From Oscillospiraceae bacterium (GTDB taxonomy: Bacteria > Bacillota > Clostridia > Oscillospirales > Oscillospiraceae): DNA of 64,000 nucleotides. The notes below the pieces were generated by a model, which was not told where the DNA came from, did not search any database, and saw nothing but the letters and a program-made list of their open reading frames with translations. Position numbers and translations under genes: made by a program. The stretch is taken from contig JAJQEJ010000019.1 in the NCBI GenBank assembly GCA_021201735.1, positions 1-64,000 on the forward strand. The letters are read 5' to 3'. Below are positions 18,283 to 25,321 of this stretch, one piece after another. Position 1 is the stretch's first letter. Each line of letters starts with the position of its first letter.

Positions 18283-18776
18283 GACCCGTCACCGTCCCCG
18301 CCATAATATTGCCGCTCGGCAGGGATGCCGAAATCGGCTGTAATCTGTGCCGTAAGCGCCGCGCGCTCCTCCCCGGTCAAGCTCCCGTGAATCTCCACAC
18401 TGTACGGAAGCGGATAGCCCTCCTCCCCGTCTTCTGTCTCTACCGCGGCGGTGCATGTGATGCCCAATTCCGCCGCCTTGTCCACAATATATGCACCCGA
18501 TTGCTCGGCTATGATACCTTTCATCAGCACAGAATTTTCCTCCTCCAGCCCGTCGCCGTAATCCGACATGGTTGCCCGGTAATCCTCCATCGCCCGCGCG
18601 AGCTCCCCCTCGTCCATGCTCACAAACGGCTGCAGGATAGCGAGCAATAAAACCAGTCCGCCCGTAAGCTTTGCGATCTTCCGTATGGTCCCGTTGGGGA
18701 TCAGCTGCTCCGCGATCGCCACGATCATCGCCGCGCACAGCACCCCAATGAGCCACGTTTTAATGAATGTCATCAT
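18279..18776 (-). CDS. spoIIIAF: Stage III sporulation protein AF
   Basis: 165 residues: two N-terminal TM helices and a C-terminal ring-building-motif-like domain (about 80-165). The start ATG at 18776 overlaps the spoIIIAE stop (ATGATGA); a longer in-frame reading to 18833 lies inside spoIIIAE and is rejected. GGAGG directly adjoins the start, so translation probably depends on coupling to spoIIIAE. Confidence 0.93.
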   Translation of the reverse strand: MMTFIKTWLIGVLCAAMIVAIAEQLIPNGTIRKIAKLTGGLVLLLAILQPFVSMDEGELARAMEDYRATMSDYGDGLEEENSVLMKGIIAEQSGAYIVDKAAELGITCTAAVETEDGEEGYPLPYSVEIHGSLTGEERAALTAQITADFGIPAERQYYGGDGDGS

Positions 18777-19882
18777 CCTCCGCTCACCGCCGTAACCGCC
18801 GTGACAAGGGAAATCAGCAGCACAAACGCGCATGCGCCCGCCATCCCCAGCACCAGCCCGAACACCCCGCCGATCTGGTCGATCAGCTTGGAGACGACCC
18901 CGTCGGAAACGGTGGCCGAGAGCGTGCCGAACAGTTTATACACCAGATAGTGAATGCCCAGCGAGAGAAAGGGCGCAAGGCAGATACAGAGGATCACGAT
19001 CATCCCGAACACCCCCACCGTATTTTTGAGCAGGCCCACGCCCACAAGCACACTCTCCGCCGCGTCGGAGAGAATGCCGCCCACGACCGGTATCATGCCC
19101 GACACAGTAAGCTTCGCCGCCTTCACCGCCGTGGCATCCACCGTCCCCGCGACCGCCCCGCTGATGGTGAGATAGCCGACGTAGACAACCAGAATCCCCG
19201 CAAGGACGGTATTCACCACCCACTTGATGAGCGTCCCGATGCGTTTTAGCCCCTCATTGCCCACCGCCGCAAAGGCGACGCAGGCGGCGATATAGGCGTA
19301 GACCAGCGGCAGCAGTAGGCGGTTGATCACGGTGATGAGCACATCGGAAAAGAGCATCGTGCAAAACTGCCGCGCCACCGCCGCACCCGGCGCGCCGCTC
19401 GCGGCGGCCGCCGCCGTCACCGCCGGAATCAGGACTTTCGAAAAATTGTCCATGTCGGCAATCGCCTGCCGTCCCAGCCCGATCAGGGAGTGGACGTCGG
19501 TCACCGCAATGGCGGTCACAGCGAGCACGCCGACGAGCTTCACCACGTCCACGCTGGCCCCCTCCGCACCGGTGCCGCTGTACATGCCGCTCGCCACCCC
19601 GCACAAAATGACCACCACCAGCATCAGCAGCCCACTGCGCAGCGCCTTTCTGAAAATCCCGAAAATCTGGTCGCTCCCCGTGTCGAGTATGTAGGAAATC
19701 CCCTCGTCTAAGCTGACGCCCTCCTCCATGTCGAATTCCGCGCCGTAATCGCCCGCCGCCTCTTCAATCCCCTGCAAATCCAGCGCGTCGGATTGGGCGG
19801 AGAGGATGTCGCCGCTCGCGTGCGCCGTGCAGAGGCCGCTTAGAAGCAGCGCCATGAGTAGCAGCATGATCCATCTTCTCAT
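18773..19882 (-). CDS. spoIIIAE: Stage III sporulation protein AE
   Basis: Polytopic core of the SpoIIIA complex. 369 residues with a cleavable-looking signal (MRRWIMLLLMALLLSGLCTAHA), an acidic luminal segment, then about seven TM helices including the conserved VAGTVDATAVKAAKLTVSGMIP region. It has a strong GGAGG site. Its upstream neighbour spoIIIAD is 425 bases away, not adjacent as in most genomes; the gap is filled by a dispersed repeat. Confidence 0.96.
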   Translation of the reverse strand: MRRWIMLLLMALLLSGLCTAHASGDILSAQSDALDLQGIEEAAGDYGAEFDMEEGVSLDEGISYILDTGSDQIFGIFRKALRSGLLMLVVVILCGVASGMYSGTGAEGASVDVVKLVGVLAVTAIAVTDVHSLIGLGRQAIADMDNFSKVLIPAVTAAAAASGAPGAAVARQFCTMLFSDVLITVINRLLLPLVYAYIAACVAFAAVGNEGLKRIGTLIKWVVNTVLAGILVVYVGYLTISGAVAGTVDATAVKAAKLTVSGMIPVVGGILSDAAESVLVGVGLLKNTVGVFGMIVILCICLAPFLSLGIHYLVYKLFGTLSATVSDGVVSKLIDQIGGVFGLVLGMAGACAFVLLISLVTAVTAVSGG

Positions 19883-19904
19883 TCGTGTTACCTCCGTTTG
19901 TACT

Positions 19905-20262
19905 GTTCTCCTTGCGAAGGGGGTTCCCCGTGCCCTTGAGATGGCTTGTTCCCAATTCTCGCTTGCTCAGCGGGAGGCAGGGGTCCCCCCTGCACCCTTT
20001 TTACGGGGGCCCGGCGGTGGTGCTTTTTTTGCAAGCGGCAAAAATTGTGAGTAGGCCCCTCGGGTTTTGCAATCAAAAGTTTATCGTCCGGCTGCCGCCC
20101 CACGACTCAGGTAGTGCCCCAAGCTGTAAGCAGCAGCCTATGAAGCAATGCCTGCATGAACCGCCACGGATGCCAACTCCGACTGATTGCCACTACTGCA
20201 TGATGACGGGGATAGCGAGCATCCGTGGCGGATTATTGGCTCAGAAAGAAAACGCAACTATA
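19905..20262 (+). repeat. Dispersed non-coding repeat, copy A (inside spoIIIA operon)
   Basis: Begins with CCTTGCGAAGGGGGTTCCCC and ends near AAACGCAACTATA. It shares with copies B-D the blocks GGGAGGCAGG-TCC, GGGCCCGGCGGTGGTGCTTTTT, AAGCGGCAAAAATT, CCCCTCGGGTTTTGCAATCAAAAG, GGCTGCCGCCCCACGACT and AGTAGTGCCCC-like text, and an inner hairpin with arms CCGCCACGGATGC (20161-20173) and GCATCCGTGGCGG. Reading frames across it are not conserved between copies, so I call it non-coding. It lies in the leader of spoIIIAE, transcribed antisense to the orientation used here. Confidence 0.85.
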
Positions 20263-20307
20263 AAACAAATTTTCCCGGTTATCCATACCCAGGGACGACG
20301 GTTGTCA

Positions 20308-20694
20308 TCACAAGAGTCCCGTGACGGTGCTGAGTACCGCGCGCAACAGCGGCAGCGCCACCAGCAGTGCCAGCACAGCGCCGGCCATCTCGGTCATGGC
20401 GGCAATCCCGCTCTCTTTCGCGTCCCGGCAGATTTCAGCGGCGACGCGGGTGATGATCGCAATGCCCACCGTCTTGAGTACCGGCGCGATGACCGCAGGG
20501 GAAATCCCCGCGAGTGTCGTCAGCTCGTCCACCACACCGCGAATCTGGCCCAGCGCGCCGAGCACAAAGCCGCAGATCACAATCGCCGCCGCGACGGCCA
20601 GCACCAAGCCGAGATCCTGCGTGGTTTTTTTGACCACCGCCGCGCACACCGCCGCCGAAATGGCAACGGCGGCAACCTTCAGCATCTCCTCCAT
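20308..20694 (-). CDS. spoIIIAD: Stage III sporulation protein AD
   Basis: 128 residues, four predicted TM helices, a membrane subunit of the SpoIIIA complex. Family landmarks: LKTVGIAIITRVAAEICRDAKESGIAAMTEMAGA. It is separated by 3 bases from spoIIIAC upstream, but its downstream neighbour spoIIIAE lies beyond the inserted repeat. Confidence 0.96.
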   Translation of the reverse strand: MEEMLKVAAVAISAAVCAAVVKKTTQDLGLVLAVAAAIVICGFVLGALGQIRGVVDELTTLAGISPAVIAPVLKTVGIAIITRVAAEICRDAKESGIAAMTEMAGAVLALLVALPLLRAVLSTVTGLL

Positions 20695-20697
20695 GGC

Positions 20698-20892
20698 TTA
20701 GAGTCCAAAGAGGTTTTTCACCAGATCAAACAGGTTGCTGATCTCCTGCACCACCATCATCAGCACCACGACCAGCGCAGCAAGGGTGGTCATGGTCGCC
20801 TGCTCGTCCCGCCCCGCGCGGATGAGCACCTGATTGAGCACCGCGACGAGAATACCAATTGCGGCAATCTTAAAAATCAAATCAACATTCAT
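20698..20892 (-). CDS. spoIIIAC: Stage III sporulation protein AC
   Basis: 64 residues with two TM helices, the normal size for this family (FKIAAIGILVAVLNQVLIRAGRDEQATM). A paralogue-like partner of SpoIIIAD in the membrane ring. Confidence 0.96.
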   Translation of the reverse strand: MNVDLIFKIAAIGILVAVLNQVLIRAGRDEQATMTTLAALVVVLMMVVQEISNLFDLVKNLFGL

Positions 20893-20932
20893 GATGACTT
20901 CTCCCCATCCGCGCTATCTTGCGGATTTTGTA

Positions 20933-21445
20933 TTATAAAAGCATAATGACGGTGAGCAGTCCCGCGGAGAGGCAGAGCATACCGTACATTTTCCCCTGCT
21001 TGGCGCGCGCCGTCTGTGCCTCGTTGATACACTGTGCGAGCTGTCCGCCCACCCGCGCGAGCGCCGCCTGCTGCCCGCCGCCGTCGTAGCGGCCGAGCAC
21101 GTCCCCCAGCTCCTCCAGCAACCTGATATCCTCCTCCTGCAGCCCGAGCTCCGTCTGCTGCAGGCCTTCCCGCCAGACCTGCCCCAAGCTGCGCTCGCCA
21201 AGGCGCTCCAGGCCCGCGCGGCAGTATGTAAAGAAGGCGGATACCTGCCCCGACATGCGCGCGGCAAGCTCGTCCAACAGCTCCGGCGTCGGCGTGAGGC
21301 GGAAGGAAAGCTCCCGCTCCATCAGGTCGAGTGCGGCGAAAAAGGCGCGCAGGGTGCGCAGGCGCACCGTCAGCGTCCGCGCCGCCGCCATGCCGATCAC
21401 CGCCGCACCGCCAATCACCAGCACCGCGCCAAGCATGTTCAGCAT
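20933..21445 (-). CDS. spoIIIAB: Stage III sporulation protein AB
   Basis: 170 residues with an N-terminal TM (about 5-22), a helical cytoplasmic or intermembrane domain and a C-terminal hydrophobic helix; related to type II/IV secretion F-type platform proteins. It overlaps the spoIIIAA stop by 7 bases. Family landmarks: LMERELSFRLTPTPELL and INEAQTARAKQGKMYG. Confidence 0.94.
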   Translation of the reverse strand: MLNMLGAVLVIGGAAVIGMAAARTLTVRLRTLRAFFAALDLMERELSFRLTPTPELLDELAARMSGQVSAFFTYCRAGLERLGERSLGQVWREGLQQTELGLQEEDIRLLEELGDVLGRYDGGGQQAALARVGGQLAQCINEAQTARAKQGKMYGMLCLSAGLLTVIMLL

Positions 21446-22386
21446 AGCCGCTCCTCCGCCTCCTCGAGCGGCACCACGGTGTACCGCCGCTCTCCCGCCG
21501 CGCGCGTGATGATCACAGCGCGCTCGAACACCCGCGCTGCCAACAGCCTGCGGTAGAGCGCCCGCCGGGACAGGTCGTCCGGATTCGCCGCGTGCGCCGT
21601 CGCGAGCAACGTCACCCCGCAGTGGGACGCCATCTCCAGCGCTGCGATATCGGAAGGGGCGGTGATCTCGTCAGCCGCGAGCACCTGCGGGTTCATCCCA
21701 CGCAGGAGCATGAGCAGCCCCTCGCCCTTCGGGCACCCCTCCATAATATCGGTGTGTCTGCCAATGGCGAGCTGCGGCTGCCCGCGGTACATCGCCGCAA
21801 GCTCTCCCCGCTCGTCCGCCACCCCAACCCTGCGGGGCGGTACGCCGTCCCCGTCGGAAACCGCACGGATGAGGTCGCGCAGGAGCGTCGTCTTGCCCAT
21901 GCCGGGTGGGGACAAAATCAGGGTACTAGGCAGGGTTCCGTCCCGACAGAGTTTGTCCAACACAGGCGCCGCCACCCCCCGCGCCTCCCGCGCGATACGC
22001 ACGGCGAGGGAGGACACCTGCCGCAGGTTGTAGACCGTCCCCTCCCGCACCACAGCGCTCCCGCAGATACCGATGCGGTGGCCGCCCTGGACGGTAAAAA
22101 AGCCGTTTCGCACCTGCTCGAGCGCCGTGTGGGCGGAGGCCTGCGTCGCCACCTCCAGCACGCGGGTTAGATCGCTCTGCCGCACCGGCTCCAGACAGTT
22201 CTCGAGCGTCCGCTCCCCCCACTCTCCCGCGAGCGTCACGGGAAAGCCACTGCGCAGGCGGATCTCCTCCACCTTGCTCTGCGCCTCTTCCCCCATTCCC
22301 TCCAGCGCGCCGCGCAGTGGGTCGGGGAGCAGCGCCGCCGCCTGACGCAGACGTGCCGCCGCGTGGGATACCCCCGCCATTTGCAT
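21439..22386 (-). CDS. spoIIIAA: Stage III sporulation protein AA (ATPase)
   Basis: Cytoplasmic ATPase thought to energise the SpoIIIA channel, related to secretion ATPases. 315 residues: KVEEIRLRSGFPV near the N-terminus, Walker A SPPGMGKTTLL, RGELAAMYRGQ, Walker B-like VLAADEI and SHCGVTLLATAHA. The start MQMAG follows GGAAGGTGAT; an open frame continues to 22677 but is not family-like and crosses the promoter region. First gene of the operon. Confidence 0.95.
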   Translation of the reverse strand: MQMAGVSHAAARLRQAAALLPDPLRGALEGMGEEAQSKVEEIRLRSGFPVTLAGEWGERTLENCLEPVRQSDLTRVLEVATQASAHTALEQVRNGFFTVQGGHRIGICGSAVVREGTVYNLRQVSSLAVRIAREARGVAAPVLDKLCRDGTLPSTLILSPPGMGKTTLLRDLIRAVSDGDGVPPRRVGVADERGELAAMYRGQPQLAIGRHTDIMEGCPKGEGLLMLLRGMNPQVLAADEITAPSDIAALEMASHCGVTLLATAHAANPDDLSRRALYRRLLAARVFERAVIITRAAGERRYTVVPLEEAEERLC

Positions 22387-22418
22387 TGGTACATCACCTT
22401 CCTCTTTTGCTATAGCCC

Positions 22419-22447
22419 ATACTATGAGTGGTTGTCCTCTTTTATGC
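22419..22447 (-). promoter_or_regulatory. Candidate SigE promoter of the spoIIIA operon
   Basis: On the minus strand, GCATAAA (22441-22447), 14 nt, CATAGTAT (22419-22426). The SigE consensus is KMATATT, N14, CATACANT. Matches are 5/7 and 6/8, and the distance to spoIIIAA implies a leader of about 26 bases. SigE control of spoIIIA is established in Bacillus; use of this site is inferred. Confidence 0.5.
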
Positions 22448-22612
22448 CATGCGGAGCTATATTGTTTACATCTACTGCTTTTTGTGCAGATAAGACAAAG
22501 AACAAAACGTGAACAATCCATTTCACCAGTTGCATTTAAACATGAAAAATGGTAACATAAATGTAGCAATGCCGGATCACCTTTCCGGCTGAAAACGAAG
22601 GAGTGAATATTT

Positions 22613-23026
22613 ATGGTACGAGTGATCATGGGTGTGAAAGGTACCGGCAAGACCAAGCAAATGATCGAGCTTATCAATTCTGCCGTTCAAAGCGAGCATG
22701 GGAATGTAGTGTGTATTGAGCGCGGCAATAAACTGACTTACGATATTAATTCGCAGATCCGCCTGATTGAATCGAGCGACTATGAGATGAGCAGCTTTGA
22801 CTTCATGAAAGGCTTCATCAGCGGCATGCACGCATCCAACTACGACATTACCCACGTTTTTATTGACAGCCTGACCAAAATTGTCGGCGTGGACCCCTCA
22901 GATCACAGTGTGGAAGTATTCCTCGACTGGCTCAACTCCTTCTCCGAAACCCACAAGCTGAAATTTACCATCACCATCAGCGGCGATATCTCCCTGGCCT
23001 CCGACGGCGTCGGCAAATATTTTTAA
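22613..23026 (+). CDS. P-loop protein of unknown function
   Basis: 137 residues. The N-terminus is a P-loop, MGVKGTGKTK (6-15), followed by an alternating alpha/beta pattern with a hydrophobic strand ending in Asp (THVFIDSLTKIV, about 86-97) as a possible Walker B, and a final strand KFTITISGDIS like sensor-1 strands of small NTPases. Such proteins are sometimes labelled PilT-like, but no PilT motif is visible. It has a strong AAGGAGTG site, its own terminator, and diverges from spoIIIAA. Role unknown. Confidence 0.8.
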   Translation: MVRVIMGVKGTGKTKQMIELINSAVQSEHGNVVCIERGNKLTYDINSQIRLIESSDYEMSSFDFMKGFISGMHASNYDITHVFIDSLTKIVGVDPSDHSVEVFLDWLNSFSETHKLKFTITISGDISLASDGVGKYF

Positions 23027-23032
23027 GGAAAA

Positions 23033-23080
23033 CAAAACAAGGCCGAAACGTTGCAATTGCAGCGTTTCGGCCTTGTTTTG
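23033..23080. terminator. Bidirectional terminator between P-loop gene and mreB
   Basis: An 18-bp perfect stem (CAAAACAAGGCCGAAACG and complement) with a 12-nt loop and A/T tracts on both sides. It lies between convergent genes and serves both. Confidence 0.9.
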
Positions 23081-23091
23081 TTTTATTATGA

Positions 23092-24120
23092 TCAGTTCAT
23101 CTGCTTCCGGCGGGAGAGGTTGATGGTACCGTCCTGCATGTCCTCCAGAGACTCCAGACTCTTGCCCGTCCCGAACGCGACGCAGGAGATGGCATCGTCG
23201 GCGACGTAGGTGTCAATGCCCGTGTGGGTTTTGATCAGCTTGTCAAAGCCCCATATCAGGCTGCCGCCGCCGGTGAGAATAATGCCGTTGTTGGAGATAT
23301 CAGCCACCAGCTCCGGCGGCGTGCGCTCGAGCACGCTGTGGATCGCCTCCAGAATCCGGGTGGTCGGCTCCTCAAATGCCTCGATCATCTCGCTTGATGT
23401 CACAGTAAATACGCGCGGCAGGCCGGTCATCAGGCAGCGGCCCTTGACCTCCACGCTCTGCTCGTCCGGCCGCTCATACACACAGCCGATCTGTATCTTC
23501 AGCTCCTCCGCAGTACGTTCACCAATCAGCACATTGTGCTTGCGGCGTATGTACTTGATAATCGCCTCGTCAAATTGATCGCCCGCAATTTTAATGGAGG
23601 TAGACTCCACAATGCCCGACAGGGAGATGACGGCAATATCCGACGTGCCGCCGCCGATGTCCACCACCATATGCCCGTCCGGCTTGGTGATGTCCACCCC
23701 CGCCCCGATGGCGGCGGCGACCGGCTCTTCAATCAGGTAGACCCTACGCGCGCCCGCCTGAATCCCCGCGTCTATGACCGCGCGCTCCTCCACCTCGCTG
23801 ATGCCGGAGGGGACGCAGATGACCACACGCGGCTTAAACAGGCGGAAGGACGTTACCTTGCGGATGAATTCCCGCAGCATCCGCTCGGTCATGTCGTAAT
23901 CGGAGATCACGCCCTCACGCAACGGGCGGATGGCGACAATGTTCCCCGGCGTCCGCCCGAGCATCTGGTGCGCCTCGGTGCCCACCTTGAGCAGCTTGCC
24001 GGAATTTTTGTCGATGGCGACCACGGACGGCTCCCGTAAGACGACGCCCTTTCCTTTTACGTAAACCAAAATGGACGCGGTGCCCAAATCAATCCCGATA
24101 TCTTTACTGAACATACCCAT
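23092..24120 (-). CDS. mreB: Rod-shape determining protein MreB/Mbl
   Basis: A bacterial actin that organises lateral cell-wall synthesis. 342 residues with actin-fold motifs: phosphate 1 DIGIDLGTASILVYVKGKG, phosphate 2 VVDIGGGTSDIAVIS, adenosine motif GIILTGGGSLIWG. The start MGMFSKD follows GAGGTG at 6 nt; a GTG nine bases upstream is the alternative. It stands alone without mreC/mreD, so the Mbl or MreBH paralogue label is equally possible. A dispersed repeat copy lies upstream. Confidence 0.95.
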   Translation of the reverse strand: MGMFSKDIGIDLGTASILVYVKGKGVVLREPSVVAIDKNSGKLLKVGTEAHQMLGRTPGNIVAIRPLREGVISDYDMTERMLREFIRKVTSFRLFKPRVVICVPSGISEVEERAVIDAGIQAGARRVYLIEEPVAAAIGAGVDITKPDGHMVVDIGGGTSDIAVISLSGIVESTSIKIAGDQFDEAIIKYIRRKHNVLIGERTAEELKIQIGCVYERPDEQSVEVKGRCLMTGLPRVFTVTSSEMIEAFEEPTTRILEAIHSVLERTPPELVADISNNGIILTGGGSLIWGFDKLIKTHTGIDTYVADDAISCVAFGTGKSLESLEDMQDGTINLSRRKQMN

Positions 24121-24189
24121 TTGCTGCACCTCTATATTTTTCCATGATCTTAATCTCTATTCTATCCATGCGGTTTTTGATTCATACCT

Positions 24190-24575
24190 TAACTTCTTGC
24201 CGAAGGGGGGGTCCCCTTGCCCTTGAGAAAGCTTGTCCTTATTTTTCGCCTACTCATTGGGAGGCAGGGTTCCACCCTGCACCCTTACGAGGAACGGGGG
24301 TCGGGCGGTGGTGCTTTTTTGGCAAGCGGCAAAAATTGCGAGCAGACCCCTCGGGTTCTGCAATCAAAAGCTTATCGTCCGGCTGCCGCCCCACGACTAA
24401 GGTAGTGCCCCAGGTCTGTGAGTAGTAGCCTATGAAGAAATACCTGCATCAACCGCCACGGATGCGGCAGTCGATTGTTGCGATTCTGCCCCACGAGGAT
24501 TGGTACGAACCGCGTCTACGAACAAACGCCAGCGGGGATAGCGATCATCTGTGGCGGATGGATGGTTGGCACAGT
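24190..24575 (+). repeat. Dispersed non-coding repeat, copy B
   Basis: Opens with TTGCCGAAGGGGGGGTCCCC and ends around GATGGTTGGCACAG. It shares the full block order with copy A, and its 3' part (CCGCCACGGATGCGGCAGTC, CAATGTTGCG-like text, TGCCCCACGA) matches copy D in inverse. It occupies most of the 504-base gap between mreB and comF. No gene is visible in this gap. Confidence 0.85.
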
Positions 24576-24633
24576 TGATGTCTACCTATTATACAGTCTG
24601 TTTTTTGTTTTTTCAACATCTTTCGAAAAAAGA

Positions 24634-25302
24634 TTACTTTTTCAGTGGCGTCATGGCCAGCGTCGCGCCGACCACCTGCGTGGCGCCGCCGGTGAGCAGC
24701 ACGCGGGCACACTCCGAAATGGTTGCGCCGGTGGTGAGCACATCGTCAATGAGCAGGAAGCGCCGGCCCTCCACCAGCGCCGGGTCAGTCAGTTCATACG
24801 CCCCCAGCACATTGGCCCGCCGCGCCGCGGCATCCGCCAGCCCGGACTGCGCGCCGGTATGCCGCGCCTTACGCAGGGACTCCACCGCGACGTCGCCGAG
24901 ATCCAGCGCCACCGCCATGGCAAGCAGCATCGCCTGGTCATAGCCCCGCTCCCTCTTGCGCTCACTGGAGAGGGGCACCCATGTGATGCGGTCGTATTCC
25001 CCCGCCAAGTGTGCGCGCACACAGTCCGCCATCAGCTTGCCGTAGGTCGTTGCATAGCCGTCCTTGCCGCTGAATTTATACCGGTGAACGGACTTGCGCA
25101 CCGCACCCTGATAGCTGAGCGGTGAAACGCACAGGGTAAAGAATTCCCCCTCCCGCTCTGCCGCCGCGCCGGGCAGGAACGGCAGCTCCTTCTCACAGGA
25201 CGGACACACGCGGTACCCGCCGCCCTCCACAATCTTGCCACAGAAGACGCATTTGGGCGGGAAGACAAAATCCAGCACACGATTCCACACGCTGTACCCC
25301 AT
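24634..25302 (-). CDS. comF: ComF family phosphoribosyltransferase-like protein
   Basis: 222 residues. An N-terminal double CxxC zinc ribbon (CVFCGKIVEGGGYRVCPSC, about 18-36), then a PRT-fold domain with the PRPP loop FLLIDDVLTTGATI near residue 190. ComF is needed for DNA uptake in Bacillus and binds helicases of transformation; in non-competent Clostridia its role is unclear. No other com gene is in the window, and recD2 is the upstream neighbour (19 bases). Confidence 0.9.
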   Translation of the reverse strand: MGYSVWNRVLDFVFPPKCVFCGKIVEGGGYRVCPSCEKELPFLPGAAAEREGEFFTLCVSPLSYQGAVRKSVHRYKFSGKDGYATTYGKLMADCVRAHLAGEYDRITWVPLSSERKRERGYDQAMLLAMAVALDLGDVAVESLRKARHTGAQSGLADAAARRANVLGAYELTDPALVEGRRFLLIDDVLTTGATISECARVLLTGGATQVVGATLAMTPLKK

Positions 25303-25321
25303 AACGGGCGCTCCTCTCTAT

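Noticed and set aside
19885-20946. Long frame across dispersed repeat copy A and spoIIIAC/AD
   Set aside because: It runs antisense to spoIIIA genes and its frame is not kept in copies B-D.
22613-23026. PilT-like twitching motility ATPase
   Set aside because: Only a P-loop is present; the Asp and His boxes of PilT are absent and the protein is too short.
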